A model generated the notes under the pieces. It made no database searches, was not told where the DNA came from, and saw only the letters and a list, made by a program, of their open reading frames with translations. DNA of 64,000 nt from Argopecten irradians (taxonomy: Eukaryota > Mollusca > Bivalvia > Pectinida > Pectinidae): positions 36,635,604-36,699,603 of the forward strand of contig NC_091138.1 in NCBI RefSeq assembly GCF_041381155.1, read 5' to 3'. Positions 1 through 9,566 of the stretch are shown here, one piece after another. How positions within the stretch are numbered: the first letter of the stretch is position 1; each line of letters begins with the position of its first letter. The translations under genes were made by a program, and so were the position numbers.

Positions 1-376
1 CCCTCCCCAGGGGGAAACTAGAGACCCCAGGGTCATATAATTCACAATATTTGTAAAGGACCTTAAGACCTTTCTATCTATGAAGAGTATTTGATTCTAC
101 CATATCTGTGAGTAGAGAAGAAGATTTTTGAAATTTTACTCAATTTTACACCTTTTGGCCCCTCCCACAGCCCCCTGGGGGGTGTGGACCATATAATTCA
201 CTATTTTTATTGGCCTTATGCCTAAGAAGATTTGTGCAAAATTTCATTGAAATTGCTTCAGCAGTTTTGGAGAAGAAGACGAAAATGTAAATTGTTTACG
301 GACATACAACGGACGACGGACGACGGACAAAAGGCGATTAGAATAGGTCACTTGAGACTTCATCTCAGGTGACCTA
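1..376 (+). repeat. Interspersed repeat ending in a hairpin, possible Helitron/MITE end
   Basis: C-rich blocks (CCCCTCCC, CCCCAGGGG) are followed by a GGACGAC-type short repeat near 310-330. A strong hairpin follows at about 345-374, with arms GGTCACTTGAGA and TCTCAGGTGACC around a 5-base loop, and then CTAAAAA. A terminal hairpin next to CTAA resembles the 3' end of Helitrons, but no 5' end or coding part is visible because the element runs off the window edge. A MITE terminus is equally possible. The assignment is inference. Confidence 0.4.
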
Positions 377-939
377 AAAATACAGATTATTGAAATATTC
401 TACACCCACTCTTGGGATTTCGAGGACGCGTCTACAGTCAAACAAAAAGAGAACACAATCGATTTCATATGAACGTGCACGAAAGAGGAATTGCTTGGTA
501 TCAAACCTAAGAAAGGTGTGGTGGCATTTCTTGAGGAAGATTGTAACAGTAACAGGGGCCCCCCCCATTTTCGCCGACTGAAATTTTCTAAAAATGTTTA
601 TTTTTCGTACTTCATTCTAGAAAATTTTCCGCTGCGCAGCATATTTCCTAAAACGTTCAAGCACATAATGTCAAACCTTAAATAGTCCTAGTCATAATTC
701 AATACACAGAACTAGACTAAAAATGTCCATCAAAGGATTGTATGTAATACCTAAAAAAATTCTCTTAAAAGATCAATTTGTTTATGTCTTAGCGAGACAA
801 TATTAATTCATTTTTTATGTTACACAACCATGTGCCGATGGTGTGAAGCCGGTGTATTCAGATTGAGTAGGGTTGCATAATGTTTTGACGACACAATTAT
901 CATTTCTAAATGCAAGCAGCTTTAAATAGAAAAATTACC
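377..939. other. Non-coding stretch, no gene recognised
   Basis: Short overlapping open frames at 374-685 have no recognisable domain and look like chance. A C-run (559-566) and a CTGCGCAG palindrome near 631 resemble the GC-rich motif of the neighbouring tandem repeat, so part of this stretch may be an eroded copy of it. Confidence 0.4.
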
Positions 940-1290
940 ATGTTAAGAACGCTTTATAATCATTAAAATACATCGTAAAACTCATCTCAGCCATTCTAAA
1001 CCGTAATTTTTTTTCCGGGGTAGACACCTGGACCCCCCAAACACCAAAATCTTGCGCTTTCGGGCGCTCACAAATTCATCAAAACTCATTTAAGCTATTC
1101 TAAATCGTAATATTTTTCCTAGAGGAGGCCCCGGACCCCCCAAACACCAAAATCCCGTGCTTTCGGGCGCTTGCAAAATTATCAAAATACATTGTAAAAC
1201 TCATCTCAGCCATTCTAAATTACTATATTTTTTCCGGGGGTCACCCTCAGACACCTAAAACACTAAAATCTCACGCCTTCGGCGCTCACA
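940..1290. repeat. Tandem repeat, ~3 units of about 115 bp
   Basis: Three diverged units each carry, in order, CATCGTAAAACTCATCTCAG, CATTCTAAA, TTTTTCC followed by a G-run, a C-run (GACCCCCC), AACACCAAAATC, and a GC-rich GCTTTCGGGCGCTC block. Units begin near 965, 1075 and 1185. They have diverged by substitutions and small indels, so the array is old. Confidence 0.65.
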
Positions 1291-2190
1291 CGCTAATCTG
1301 GCCAATTTGCGTATTCGTTAATATCCTTTTATAGCGACCCCACTGTCTATAAATGTGTACAAGGATTAAATTTACTGATATATGAAAAATGTACATAAAA
1401 CAAATATGGTTGGGAGTTGAATTAATCTCCGCCTGTAGGTGCGGCGGCGGCGGCACCAGAAATAAACTGAAATTTTCTTTGAACAAATTGTATTCCTATT
1501 GAGAGAATGGCACATTCAGAGAAAATTACAATATTAAAATAGAAAATTTGTCAATGCATGAAAAACATCGTAATATATAGCTCAGTATAGCCTAAATTGT
1601 GTTTTTAACTATTCATTCCGATGTTACAAGATGGCATAAAGTGTATTCTGCTACTGTACATCAATACAAAACCAAATAATGACACACAACATCGCAATAA
1701 TTGGATGCAGATGGCATAAGGAATAAACTTCTAAGAACATTTAATAAATAACTTTCTCCAATTATTCTATGAATTACAACGGAAAATTTCTTTTTCGTAC
1801 AGTATTTAGCTTTTCAGACATCGCGGCCGTCAGTACTTGGTAGTAGCATATATTGTATGCCGTATCTATCTTTGGTCTAACACAAATTCTAGTCGTTGAT
1901 TTTCGGGTGAACCATGATTTAAAAAATCATTCAAAATGCATTTATTTAAGAAACATGTCAAAGAAATTCCAAATAACTTGGTCACAGGTCGGTTCAGAAA
2001 CCAATGAGGAACGCCGCCTTGTCAATCACCTGTATAATTATATTGACTGACACGTGTGGTGAGAGCTCGTCAGCCAATGATATTTAACGGGGGAGGAGCC
2101 ATACGCTTCGCGTGCCTATCAATTATACCTGACTGACTGATTGATCAAAGGGACAGCCACAGGAGCACGCCAGTAGACGTCAACTCAAAT
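1291..2190. other. Non-coding stretch, no gene recognised
   Basis: The open frames here (for example 1286-1486 minus and 1853-2050 plus) are short, lack family motifs and have no convincing splice context. A short GCGGCGGCGGC run lies near 1441. I see no RNA gene or mobile-element terminus. Confidence 0.4.
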
Positions 2191-2194
2191 GTGT

Positions 2195-3135
2195 TGTACT
2201 AAAAATGTTTTTGTATCGTTGCACAAAAAAAACGAGATATATATGTTGAATTACTTATTAGAGATGCTATCTCTGAATTTGTGTATGTTAAAATCAACTT
2301 GTAATGCAATGATTTATTATGAACTTGGTCGTTTTCCCTTGGTAAATCAACAAAACTTCAAAGCCTTCAAGTATTGGTTTAAACTATTGAATAGTAATAA
2401 CTATATTTTGAAGGAAATATATCAGTTTGTTTTTAAGGAAACTGAAAATGTACATCCAAAACATAATTTTTAGTGTTTATTAAACAGAAACTATCTGAAC
2501 TTGGGTTAGGTTATATATGGTTAAGGCAGTCTCCTGCTGATATCACTTTACTTGCGTTAATTAAACAACGAATTGATGATCAGACAAAACAACTGTTGTT
2601 GGCATCAATAAGCACTTCCAGTAAATGTGATCTCTTTAGATATCTAGTAGATGACGTAACATTACAATTTTATTTAACGAAGTCTCTTTCAAAACAACGT
2701 AGAATTTCTGTATCCAAACTCCGTCTTTCAGCTCATAATCTTGCAATCGAGACAGGTAGATATAGAAAGGTTGAAAGGAATAATAGATTATGTAGAAACT
2801 GTGAACTCTTCGAAATAGAAGATGAATATCATTTTTTATTTATTTGTCCAAAATTTTCAGATATTCAGAGAAAATACATTAAAAACTATTTTTGGGTAAA
2901 GCCATCTGTTTACAAAGTTATTGAATTGCTGAATACACATAACATAAAAGATCTTAATTTATTAGGCAAGCTACATAATTGAGGCAAACAACAGCAGAAT
3001 CACTTAATCACATATGTGCATTTCAATTTGTCTATGATAATTTAATGTTTACCCTTGCTGATTGTATATATGTATATTTTATGTTATTATTCCAATAAGT
3101 TGTATACTTACGGAAATAAAGAATTTCAATTAATA
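2195..3135 (+). mobile_element. 5'-truncated non-LTR retrotransposon (LINE), 3' end
   Basis: Two overlapping frames (2189-2473 and 2473-2982) carry the C-terminal part of a LINE ORF2. The first contains the stretch YELGRFPLVNQQNFKAFKYW. The second contains a Cys/His zinc-binding tail, CRNCELFEIEDEYHFLFIC, typical of the region after the RT domain. The frame changes once, near 2470, so the copy cannot make a continuous product. The 3' UTR ends with GGAAATAAAG near 3113. No endonuclease or RT core is present, so the copy is strongly 5'-truncated. Confidence 0.75.
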
Positions 3136-3741
3136 TATCATCCGCTCAGGGTGACATTTCCACAGTACCTCGCAAGTTAAAATATGCGCCAGTAAATCTC
3201 AAATATGTGTTTAATTTATACATGTGAATGCAACCTTGAAGGGAAAGAGAGAAAATAACGATGTATAAACAGGGCTGTTAAACCAAGATTTATTCTATAC
3301 ATTAGTCATATTTGATTATAAATATGGTTTACTTGTGATATAACAAAAAATTAACGTACAGTGTTTTCTTGACAACAACATACATTATTTATACGGCAGC
3401 AACAATTTGACGCAACCCGTTTTTTCTCAATCTTTATCGTTTCTCTATTGAATTTCTGTTTTCGTTTATTCAAGGATTTATAAGGCATTGGTTTTTATTT
3501 GACTTCCTCCTTTGATTAAAAACGACGATCTATTTTGCTTCATTAGATTTTTTTTACAAGACAGTTAAACAAAAAGGAAATCAGCTTTTAAAATAATTGA
3601 ACATTTGCCGTGTGAAGTCACAACGGGCACAGAAGATGATTTTGAATTATACTTAACTTTTACACAAAATTATTACAGATGCTATATCTTGTAAAATATT
3701 TCAAAGTACATGTGAATGTAAATACATGTGTATAACATTAC
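3136..3741. other. Non-coding stretch between LINE and TIR element
   Basis: AT-rich sequence with no open frame of note and no recognised repeat beyond ATGTGAATG words that recur on both sides (about 3224 and 3711). Confidence 0.4.
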
Positions 3742-3746
3742 TGATT

Positions 3747-4520
3747 CAGGGCTGCGGAAAAATTTTGAAATGTACTCGTCCGTCGGACAAGTGCTTCATC
3801 ACAATCTACTCGTCCGAATGACATTTTTACTTGTCCGCAATATTTGTCAGATAAATAAGTAGATGTGACTGTATATATTAGCCTACAGCGGTTTTAGATA
3901 TATTCATTTGATTGTTAGAACTGTATTGATGCCGATTTGGGATAACATGACTAACAAACAGTTTTACAAGAAGACCGACAAAACATTTAATTCCCAAACA
4001 ATTTTGTATGCAAGTGTTATAAAAAAGATATCTTTTTAAAGGGTCGATATTTTAACTTACTTTCCAATGTAGTAGGTATATATTATTTTTAACTCCATTA
4101 GCTTACTGGTAAGATTTTTTTTGAGGCGAATGTCGCTAAAAACTGAAGCAAATTTCGCTGTGACATCTTGTTTTTCGACACACCTCTAGACTCTTGATTA
4201 CGATATCAATAGACCTCGGATTTATTCATGTTACAATGCTGTACATGCGCATGCGCATTGAAAACGAAAGTCGGGAATTCCTAGAATGATGCAGAAAACG
4301 AAATGTTATCATTGCTTCGTCGTATTTTTAAGAAACCGTTACGAATATCAGACCCTGTATAAATTTACCGAGAAACGATATAATTAATAAGGTGTAGGTC
4401 ATATAGTCATTGTCAGAATTTTTCACTCGTCCGACGGACAAGCGTGATGTCAACATTCACTCGTCCGATGGCCAAATCCACTCGTCTAGACGAGCGGACG
4501 AGTACTTTTCCCCAGCCCTG
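3747..4520. mobile_element. Non-autonomous DNA transposon with TIRs and a 5-bp TSD
   Basis: The left end is CAGGGCTGCGGAAAA and the right end, reverse-complemented, is CAGGGCTGGGGAAAAGTACT. Both ends are followed by repeated ACTCGTCCG/CGGACGAGT words in both orientations, giving imperfect subterminal inverted repeats. The element is flanked by TGATT at 3742-3746 and 4521-4525, a perfect 5-bp target duplication. It is 774 bp long and has no transposase frame, so it was mobilised in trans. A CAGGG...CCCTG terminus with a 5-bp duplication would fit a hAT-like group with short duplications. The superfamily is not certain. Confidence 0.8.
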
Positions 4521-4754
4521 TGATTAATGTAAATGTAGTGTATATGTAATCTTGAAAAGTATACAGCATGTTACCAGATATTTTCTGATTTTACCAGGTA
4601 TTGGAATATATCAACGTTGACTCAATTATGCATTATTTTGGTGCATTATTTAGGCCAGTGATATATTGAATCAGACACAAAGAAGAAATTAAGATTAATA
4701 CCTGTAATTAAATTAAAAAAAAACCCAACGAAACTTGATGGGTGCTGGTTAGCC

Positions 4755-4850
4755 AATCATGGGTACGAGCTCGCCAAATATTTTGGGTACGACTTCGTTA
4801 ATTTTGGGTACGGGTTGGTGGGTACGAGCTGGAATGGGTACCCTCATCAG
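4755..4850. repeat. Short tandem repeat around GGGTACGA
   Basis: Five or more copies of GGGTACGA or GGGTACGGG occur at irregular 20-35 bp spacing. An overlapping frame at 4759-5136 is judged a shadow. Confidence 0.4.
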
Positions 4851-4969
4851 AATCTACAGGGAAACAGTGCGGAGTTTTGGCCCAGATTGTAGTCGAATGT
4901 ACTTTCAGTACTTTGATTTCTCATATGAGTCTAGCAGTATGATAATGATTAGCCTCTTTGCTTACTTAC

Positions 4970-5123
4970 TTTTGGATTTTGTTTCAATTACGGTATTCGA
5001 CAAGCTACTTTGTGGCTGTTGTTCTTTATTTTCGGGCGGTTCGTCATTATCCGTGGACCTCTTATCTGGTGAAACGTCCTCGGAATTATCAACTTCCTTC
5101 TGTTCCGTGATATCGGTTGACAT
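4970..5123 (-). CDS. Possible first coding exon of an unrecognised minus-strand gene
   Basis: Read on the minus strand, an ATG in good context (GGAAAATGTC) opens 51 codons beginning MSTDITEQKE. The peptide is very hydrophilic, rich in E, D, S, N, Q and K, with no cysteine. It ends exactly at a near-ideal donor, GTAAGTAAG (4961-4969), in phase 1. Read without splicing it stops two codons later. Charged disordered N-termini like this are common in transporters and nuclear proteins, so no function is claimed. No matching downstream exon was found in 1-4960, where later exons would lie, which lowers confidence. It may continue outside the window or be a chance frame. Confidence 0.35.
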
Positions 5124-5229
5124 TTTCCTTTCGTAGTCAACGTATATTTGATGCTTAATTGTATTCGTGTAGGCTTCAACCCAAGTAAGCACTTATGGGA
5201 CCCTTTCATCGTAACGCAACACAAGAGTT

Positions 5230-6490
5230 ATCCCTCTTTATACACTAACATTCAAAAATGTTACCTAAAATCATTTCCATCATCATGAATTAAATAATGA
5301 TTTAATTATAATTTACACGTACTTGTTTATTGTAAAAATATTTCACTATTGGGAATAAATTCATTTAATTCAAATCTGGCTTTGTATAAACCAAAGCACT
5401 TGCCTAAAATGCACACATAATACGGACATTACAGTATCCTAACAGATCGTTCATTTAATCTCATTTTCAGGAAAATTAATAACGAGGAACAACTTATCAT
5501 ACTTTGTACTAGAATTTATATATAACAGATAGAAAATCAACGAAAAATACAACACCAACAAAATATACATACAACTAACGTTATAAATATATCCAATACA
5601 TGTAGACTAATTGGAAATTCATAATATTCAAAACTAATTCATATACTGTAATATAATTCCAGCTAGCCATTTCATCAGGGTGTTTTAAATATCTGACGCC
5701 TATTTGAGATGGTTTAAAACATGGATTACACGAGATATTCCACAGCATGCGGAATATTCCACAGGGTGCTCTTTTTTAACTCATATGCTTCTCATTTGCT
5801 AATTCAGTAGTATTTTTAATGTACTTTTTAGCAACTATGTTAATAAGCATACAATTACATATTTTTGATATCTTTTTTTTTCATTTTTTATATTTTCCTC
5901 ATTCATCCCAAACCCACACATTTAAAAATAAAATTTGACAGGAAAGAAGAATAGTATACACACAATCTGTAATACGAGTAATATATTGAGTTTAACAGAG
6001 ACGGAACACATTTTGTACATACCATCATGTTCATTAATAATGTATACCACTGAGAAGTCAAAATGTTCTTGTATTAAACTTTTCCCTTCATATATGTATT
6101 TTTGGAAGTAAGAGTACATACCATAGAAGAAAATGAAAGAAAAAAACATATGTCCGTGGGCTCGTTTTTGAGCTATTGTAAATCAAAGATACCTATTTGA
6201 CAAAATATTGGATTTAATGCCGTTTTGACCATATTCATGTACATTATTTCCTTATGAAATGTTTAATATGTATAGGTGTTTGTAGAATTTATTTTCCAGT
6301 GGTCTTCTTTAAACAATATAGCGGTTATAATTAATAAGACTCATATTTGTTCACAGAACAACAATATATGCTATACATAACCATTCTAAGCTACAAAATA
6401 CACTATTTTCGGCCATGTTTATAAAAAAAAGTTTTTTGGGAATATTTTGCATAGTTGTTCTTCCTAAATCAGGTAGAAAATATGACAAGC
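5230..6490. other. AT-rich non-coding stretch
   Basis: No plausible exon or RNA gene is seen. Near 5730-5765 a GGAATATTCCACA-type word occurs in both orientations, suggesting a small inverted-repeat element. The minus-strand frame 5922-6149 is hydrophobic by base composition only. Confidence 0.35.
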
Positions 6491-6497
6491 CAAGTTA

Positions 6498-6795
6498 AGT
6501 TTTATTCGATTAATTCCGATAACGAAATTTCTAATACCAGAAATTAATTTCCGATATCGGGAATTCTAATTCCGATATCGGGACTTCTAATTCTGATATC
6601 GGAAATCTTAATTTTCGTTATCAGAAATTCTAATTCCGTTATTGGAAATTCTATTTTTGATATCAGGAATAAGAAAACAATTTTCCATATCAGAAATTCT
6701 AATTCCTATATGGAAAATTCTATTTCCGATATCAGGATTTCTATTTCCGACATGGGAATTCTATTCCCTATATCGGGAAATCTTAGTAATTCCTG
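6498..6795. repeat. Palindromic minisatellite, unit TTCCGATATCGGAA
   Basis: About 12 copies of a 22-25 bp unit built on the self-complementary core TTCCGATATCGGAA joined by TTCTAA or TTCTATT. Copies vary at the centre (GATATCGG, TTATCAG, TATATGG). The unit is its own reverse complement, so each strand can form runs of hairpins. Confidence 0.7.
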
Positions 6796-6859
6796 ATAAA
6801 TTGTAAAAATGGATACACATGTGTACTTTCTTCTATACTGCGCGGTTAATAGGGAAAGC

Positions 6860-7560
6860 TAACTCTTTCTCTTATTCCGGACAGGTATATCCACATAGGA
6901 AAAGAGAAAAAGAATCATTCACCCTCTTTGGGATGAGACAGGAAATCTCAAGCCTCGGGATAAGATTCTTAAGCTATCAAACACTCGGCAGAGCCTCTTG
7001 GTGGACAGCTAAAGAACCTTATTCCTCGGGTTGAGATTAATAGAATCTTACATGGGTCTGTGAAGTGGACAGGAATATCTCAACCCGAGTGAAAGATTTT
7101 GGCCGATCAACCCGAGGCTTGCCGAGGGTTGACGGAGAAAATCTTTTCCCTAGCAACCGCGGGATATCCCTGTGAAGCATGGGAGAATCTCCTTTCTCCA
7201 CAGTTTTACCGGTGTGAGATTTTTCTATCTCACCCTAGGGTAAAGAAAGCTACACGAGATCTTTGCACGTGCTCAACAATTGTATGACGTCACGACAACA
7301 GTAGACGGCGAAGACGACGATTCACCCTCGCTTGCCTAAGTGACACGTTTATTAGAGACACAAAGGCGTACACGGGGTAAAAGAAAAAGAATCATTCAGC
7401 CTCTTTGGGGTGATATAGGAGATCTCAGCCCTCGGGATAAGATTCTTAAGCTGACAAACACTCGGCTGAGCCTCTTGATGGACAGCTTAAGAACCTTACT
7501 CCTCGGGTTGAGATTCTACTGTCTCACCCCAAAGAGGATGAAAGATTCTAGTAGTCTTCC
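6860..7560. mobile_element. Foldback (MITE-like) cluster with CTCGGGTTGAGAT palindromes
   Basis: A ~140-bp block at about 6899-7036 recurs at about 7376-7515 at high identity (AAGAATCATTCA, CCTCTTTGGG, CCTCGGGATAAGATTCTTAA, CCTCGGGTTGAGATT). The second copy is itself a long imperfect palindrome, 7387-7549: its left end AGAATCATTCAGCCTCTTTG pairs with the right end CAAAGAGGATGAAAGATTCT. Inner GATAAGATTCTTAAGCT and AGCTTAAGAACCTTACTCC also pair. Between the copies are more CTCAACCCGAG/CTCGGGTTGAG arms. Short open frames here are artefacts of palindromes. Confidence 0.6.
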
Positions 7561-7685
7561 GCCCATATTATCTACATGCTCCGACCTCTCGCTCGATCGA
7601 TGTTGCAACCTAAGTTATTTCAATAAAGAAACTGATTATTAGCAAACACGGGTATGGAAATCTATAAATCAGTATAAAAATACGT
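7561..7685. other. Spacer between foldback cluster and 19-bp array
   Basis: Contains an AATAAAG near 7622 with no gene attributable to it. Confidence 0.3.
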
Positions 7686-7689
7686 ATTC

Positions 7690-7855
7690 TGTGTTTGAGA
7701 ATTTATTCTGTGTCTGGGAATTTATTCTGTCTCTGAGAATTTATTCTGTCTTTGAGAATTGATTCTGTTTCTGAGATTTTTTTCTGTCTCCAAGAATTTA
7801 TTCTATCTCTGATAATTTATCAGTCTTTGAGAATTGATTCTGTCTTTGAGAATGT
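7690..7855. repeat. Minisatellite, unit GAATTTATTCTGTCTCTGA (19 bp)
   Basis: About 8 tandem copies with point differences (TTTATT/TTGATT, TCTCTGA/TCTTTGA). Low-complexity and non-coding. Confidence 0.7.
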
Positions 7856-8236
7856 CAGAGTTATCTGCTCATAAGAGTATGTCTTGTGATATCATGTCTT
7901 CGAACAATGTGACGTTGATTACAAATACATGTCATAATCAGTAATGAGTCACAACAGCAGATATGTTTGTAATACACAAAGAAGAAATGACCAAGAAAGG
8001 TAATAAATAAAAAAATTAAGCAAGCTTTCAAATAAAAAACCTCAACATTTATGTAATGTACCACATGCATGTATACATATATCCACTTAACAAAGACGCA
8101 ATATCACATAAGTCTCGCCCCAAAAGAACATGATAAGCCTATATATGTATTTAGTAATGTGTGATATATGAGTAAAATTATTACGTGAAAGTCATTTTAG
8201 AAGGACTTTATGGTATCGTGATGCTTTTTTTTGTGC

Positions 8237-8598
8237 TTAAAGATGTTCCATCGCTCACGAATTGTATTTTTTTCACTATCAAAAAAGTAGCAGACACTTT
8301 TGTATTTTTCTTCAGCTGCAAAAGTTACTTACTTAACATCATTACCACCATTGAAAAGTTTGAGCTTTTCATTTTACTTCAAGATAAAAATATCAAAAAC
8401 CATTAATTGCATCCCGAAAAAAATCCATGGCACTGTACCCTATATGGAATGAAGTACTGATTGCCAATGTACAAAAAGCAAAAGAAATTATTTTATATGT
8501 ATTTTTGTGTTCATTAAGTACATATATACACGATTAAACACCAACTATTGTTCAAATAATGGGTAGCGTTATGTTCTGTCGGTGGTGGAGCATCTTTA
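8237..8598. mobile_element. MITE, AGATGCTCCACC family, copy 1
   Basis: The left terminus TTAAAGATGTTCCATCGCT pairs with the right terminus GGTGGTGGAGCATCTTTA. The interior matches a second copy at 59459-59810 through shared words, including AAAAGTTACTTACTT, GAAAAGTTTGAGCTTTT, TTTACTTCAAGATAAAAAT and GAATGAAGTACTGATTGC. About 360 bp with no coding capacity. Confidence 0.8.
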
Positions 8599-8849
8599 CT
8601 ATACCAAGACAACTGCATCTGTATGCTTTCTATTTGCCGATGATTGTCGATACCAAGTTGATTTGTTTTTGAAATTCCATCCAACGTAAGGTACTGCAAG
8701 TAAAGGGATACAGTATCATAGGCCAAACTGGAGAAGTCGTACTTGACAATATTATTAATGAAAGAAGTCATAAGAAGATCCTTTATACATTTAGATGAAA
8801 TTATAAAAACAGCTATTCAATGAAATGGAGACACCCTATCTGGAATATA

Positions 8850-9066
8850 CAGCAAGCGCACGGAGCCCATACGCGTAAGGAGCCCATATAAAATCATTGA
8901 TATTCAAAATGCGCATGGAGCCCATACAAAATCAAGGATATTGAAGACGCGTATTGAGCCCATTCATAATCAAGGATATTCAAAACGCGCATGGAACCCA
9001 CAAAAATCAAGGATATATTTAAGATGCGCATGGATCCCATACAAAATCAAGGATATTCAAAACGTT
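8850..9066. repeat. Minisatellite of ~45-bp units
   Basis: Five to six copies of GCGCATGGAGCCCATA, CAAAATCAAGGATATT and CAAAAC, each diverged by substitutions and small deletions. Confidence 0.7.
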
Positions 9067-9144
9067 TTGATCATATAGCCACAATTGAAATATAATGACA
9101 GCCTAGATATAATGATAGCTTGAAATCAAGGAATGCACTTGGTC

Positions 9145-9192
9145 AACTTTCGGTTTCGATATCTAATGTATTGGATATCGAAACCGAAAGTT
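9145..9192. repeat. Perfect hairpin, 19-bp arms
   Basis: Arms AACTTTCGGTTTCGATATC and its exact complement are separated by a 10-base loop. The arms are unrelated to neighbouring repeats. Confidence 0.75.
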
Positions 9193-9566
9193 CACGAAAC
9201 ATTGAAAACAAGCTTTTACACTGGTAAATCAATTAGTCTGAAGGAATGGCTTTTAAAAATGGTGTTTTTTTTACACAAAAGGTAGGCGATAAAGAGATAC
9301 AGTACAATAACAAAGGTTATTAGCACAATCGCTTGTATTCAATATTACCTGCAGCTGTCTAATACCTTGTGTCTGTCCAATTAATGCATCTATTTCATAC
9401 CTGTATAACTATAGGTGTTCCGTTCTGGTTGGTTGATTTTTAAATTGGTCTTGATGACGTAAGAAAAATGCATGATCATTCAAACGCTTGCAGCTTTGCA
9501 ATATGAGGTCCAAGTAAGCAAGTTCTAACTTGAAATATCTCTGCTGTTTATTTTGACATTTGCAAA
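9193..9566. promoter_or_regulatory. Putative upstream/5' UTR region of the multi-membrane gene
   Basis: Lies directly upstream of the ATG at 9567. I see no clear TATA box. The assignment as promoter rests only on position. Confidence 0.3.

Noticed and set aside
4759-5136. 125-codon plus-strand frame
   Set aside because: It begins in a GGGTACGA tandem repeat, and the opposite strand offers a better start and donor.
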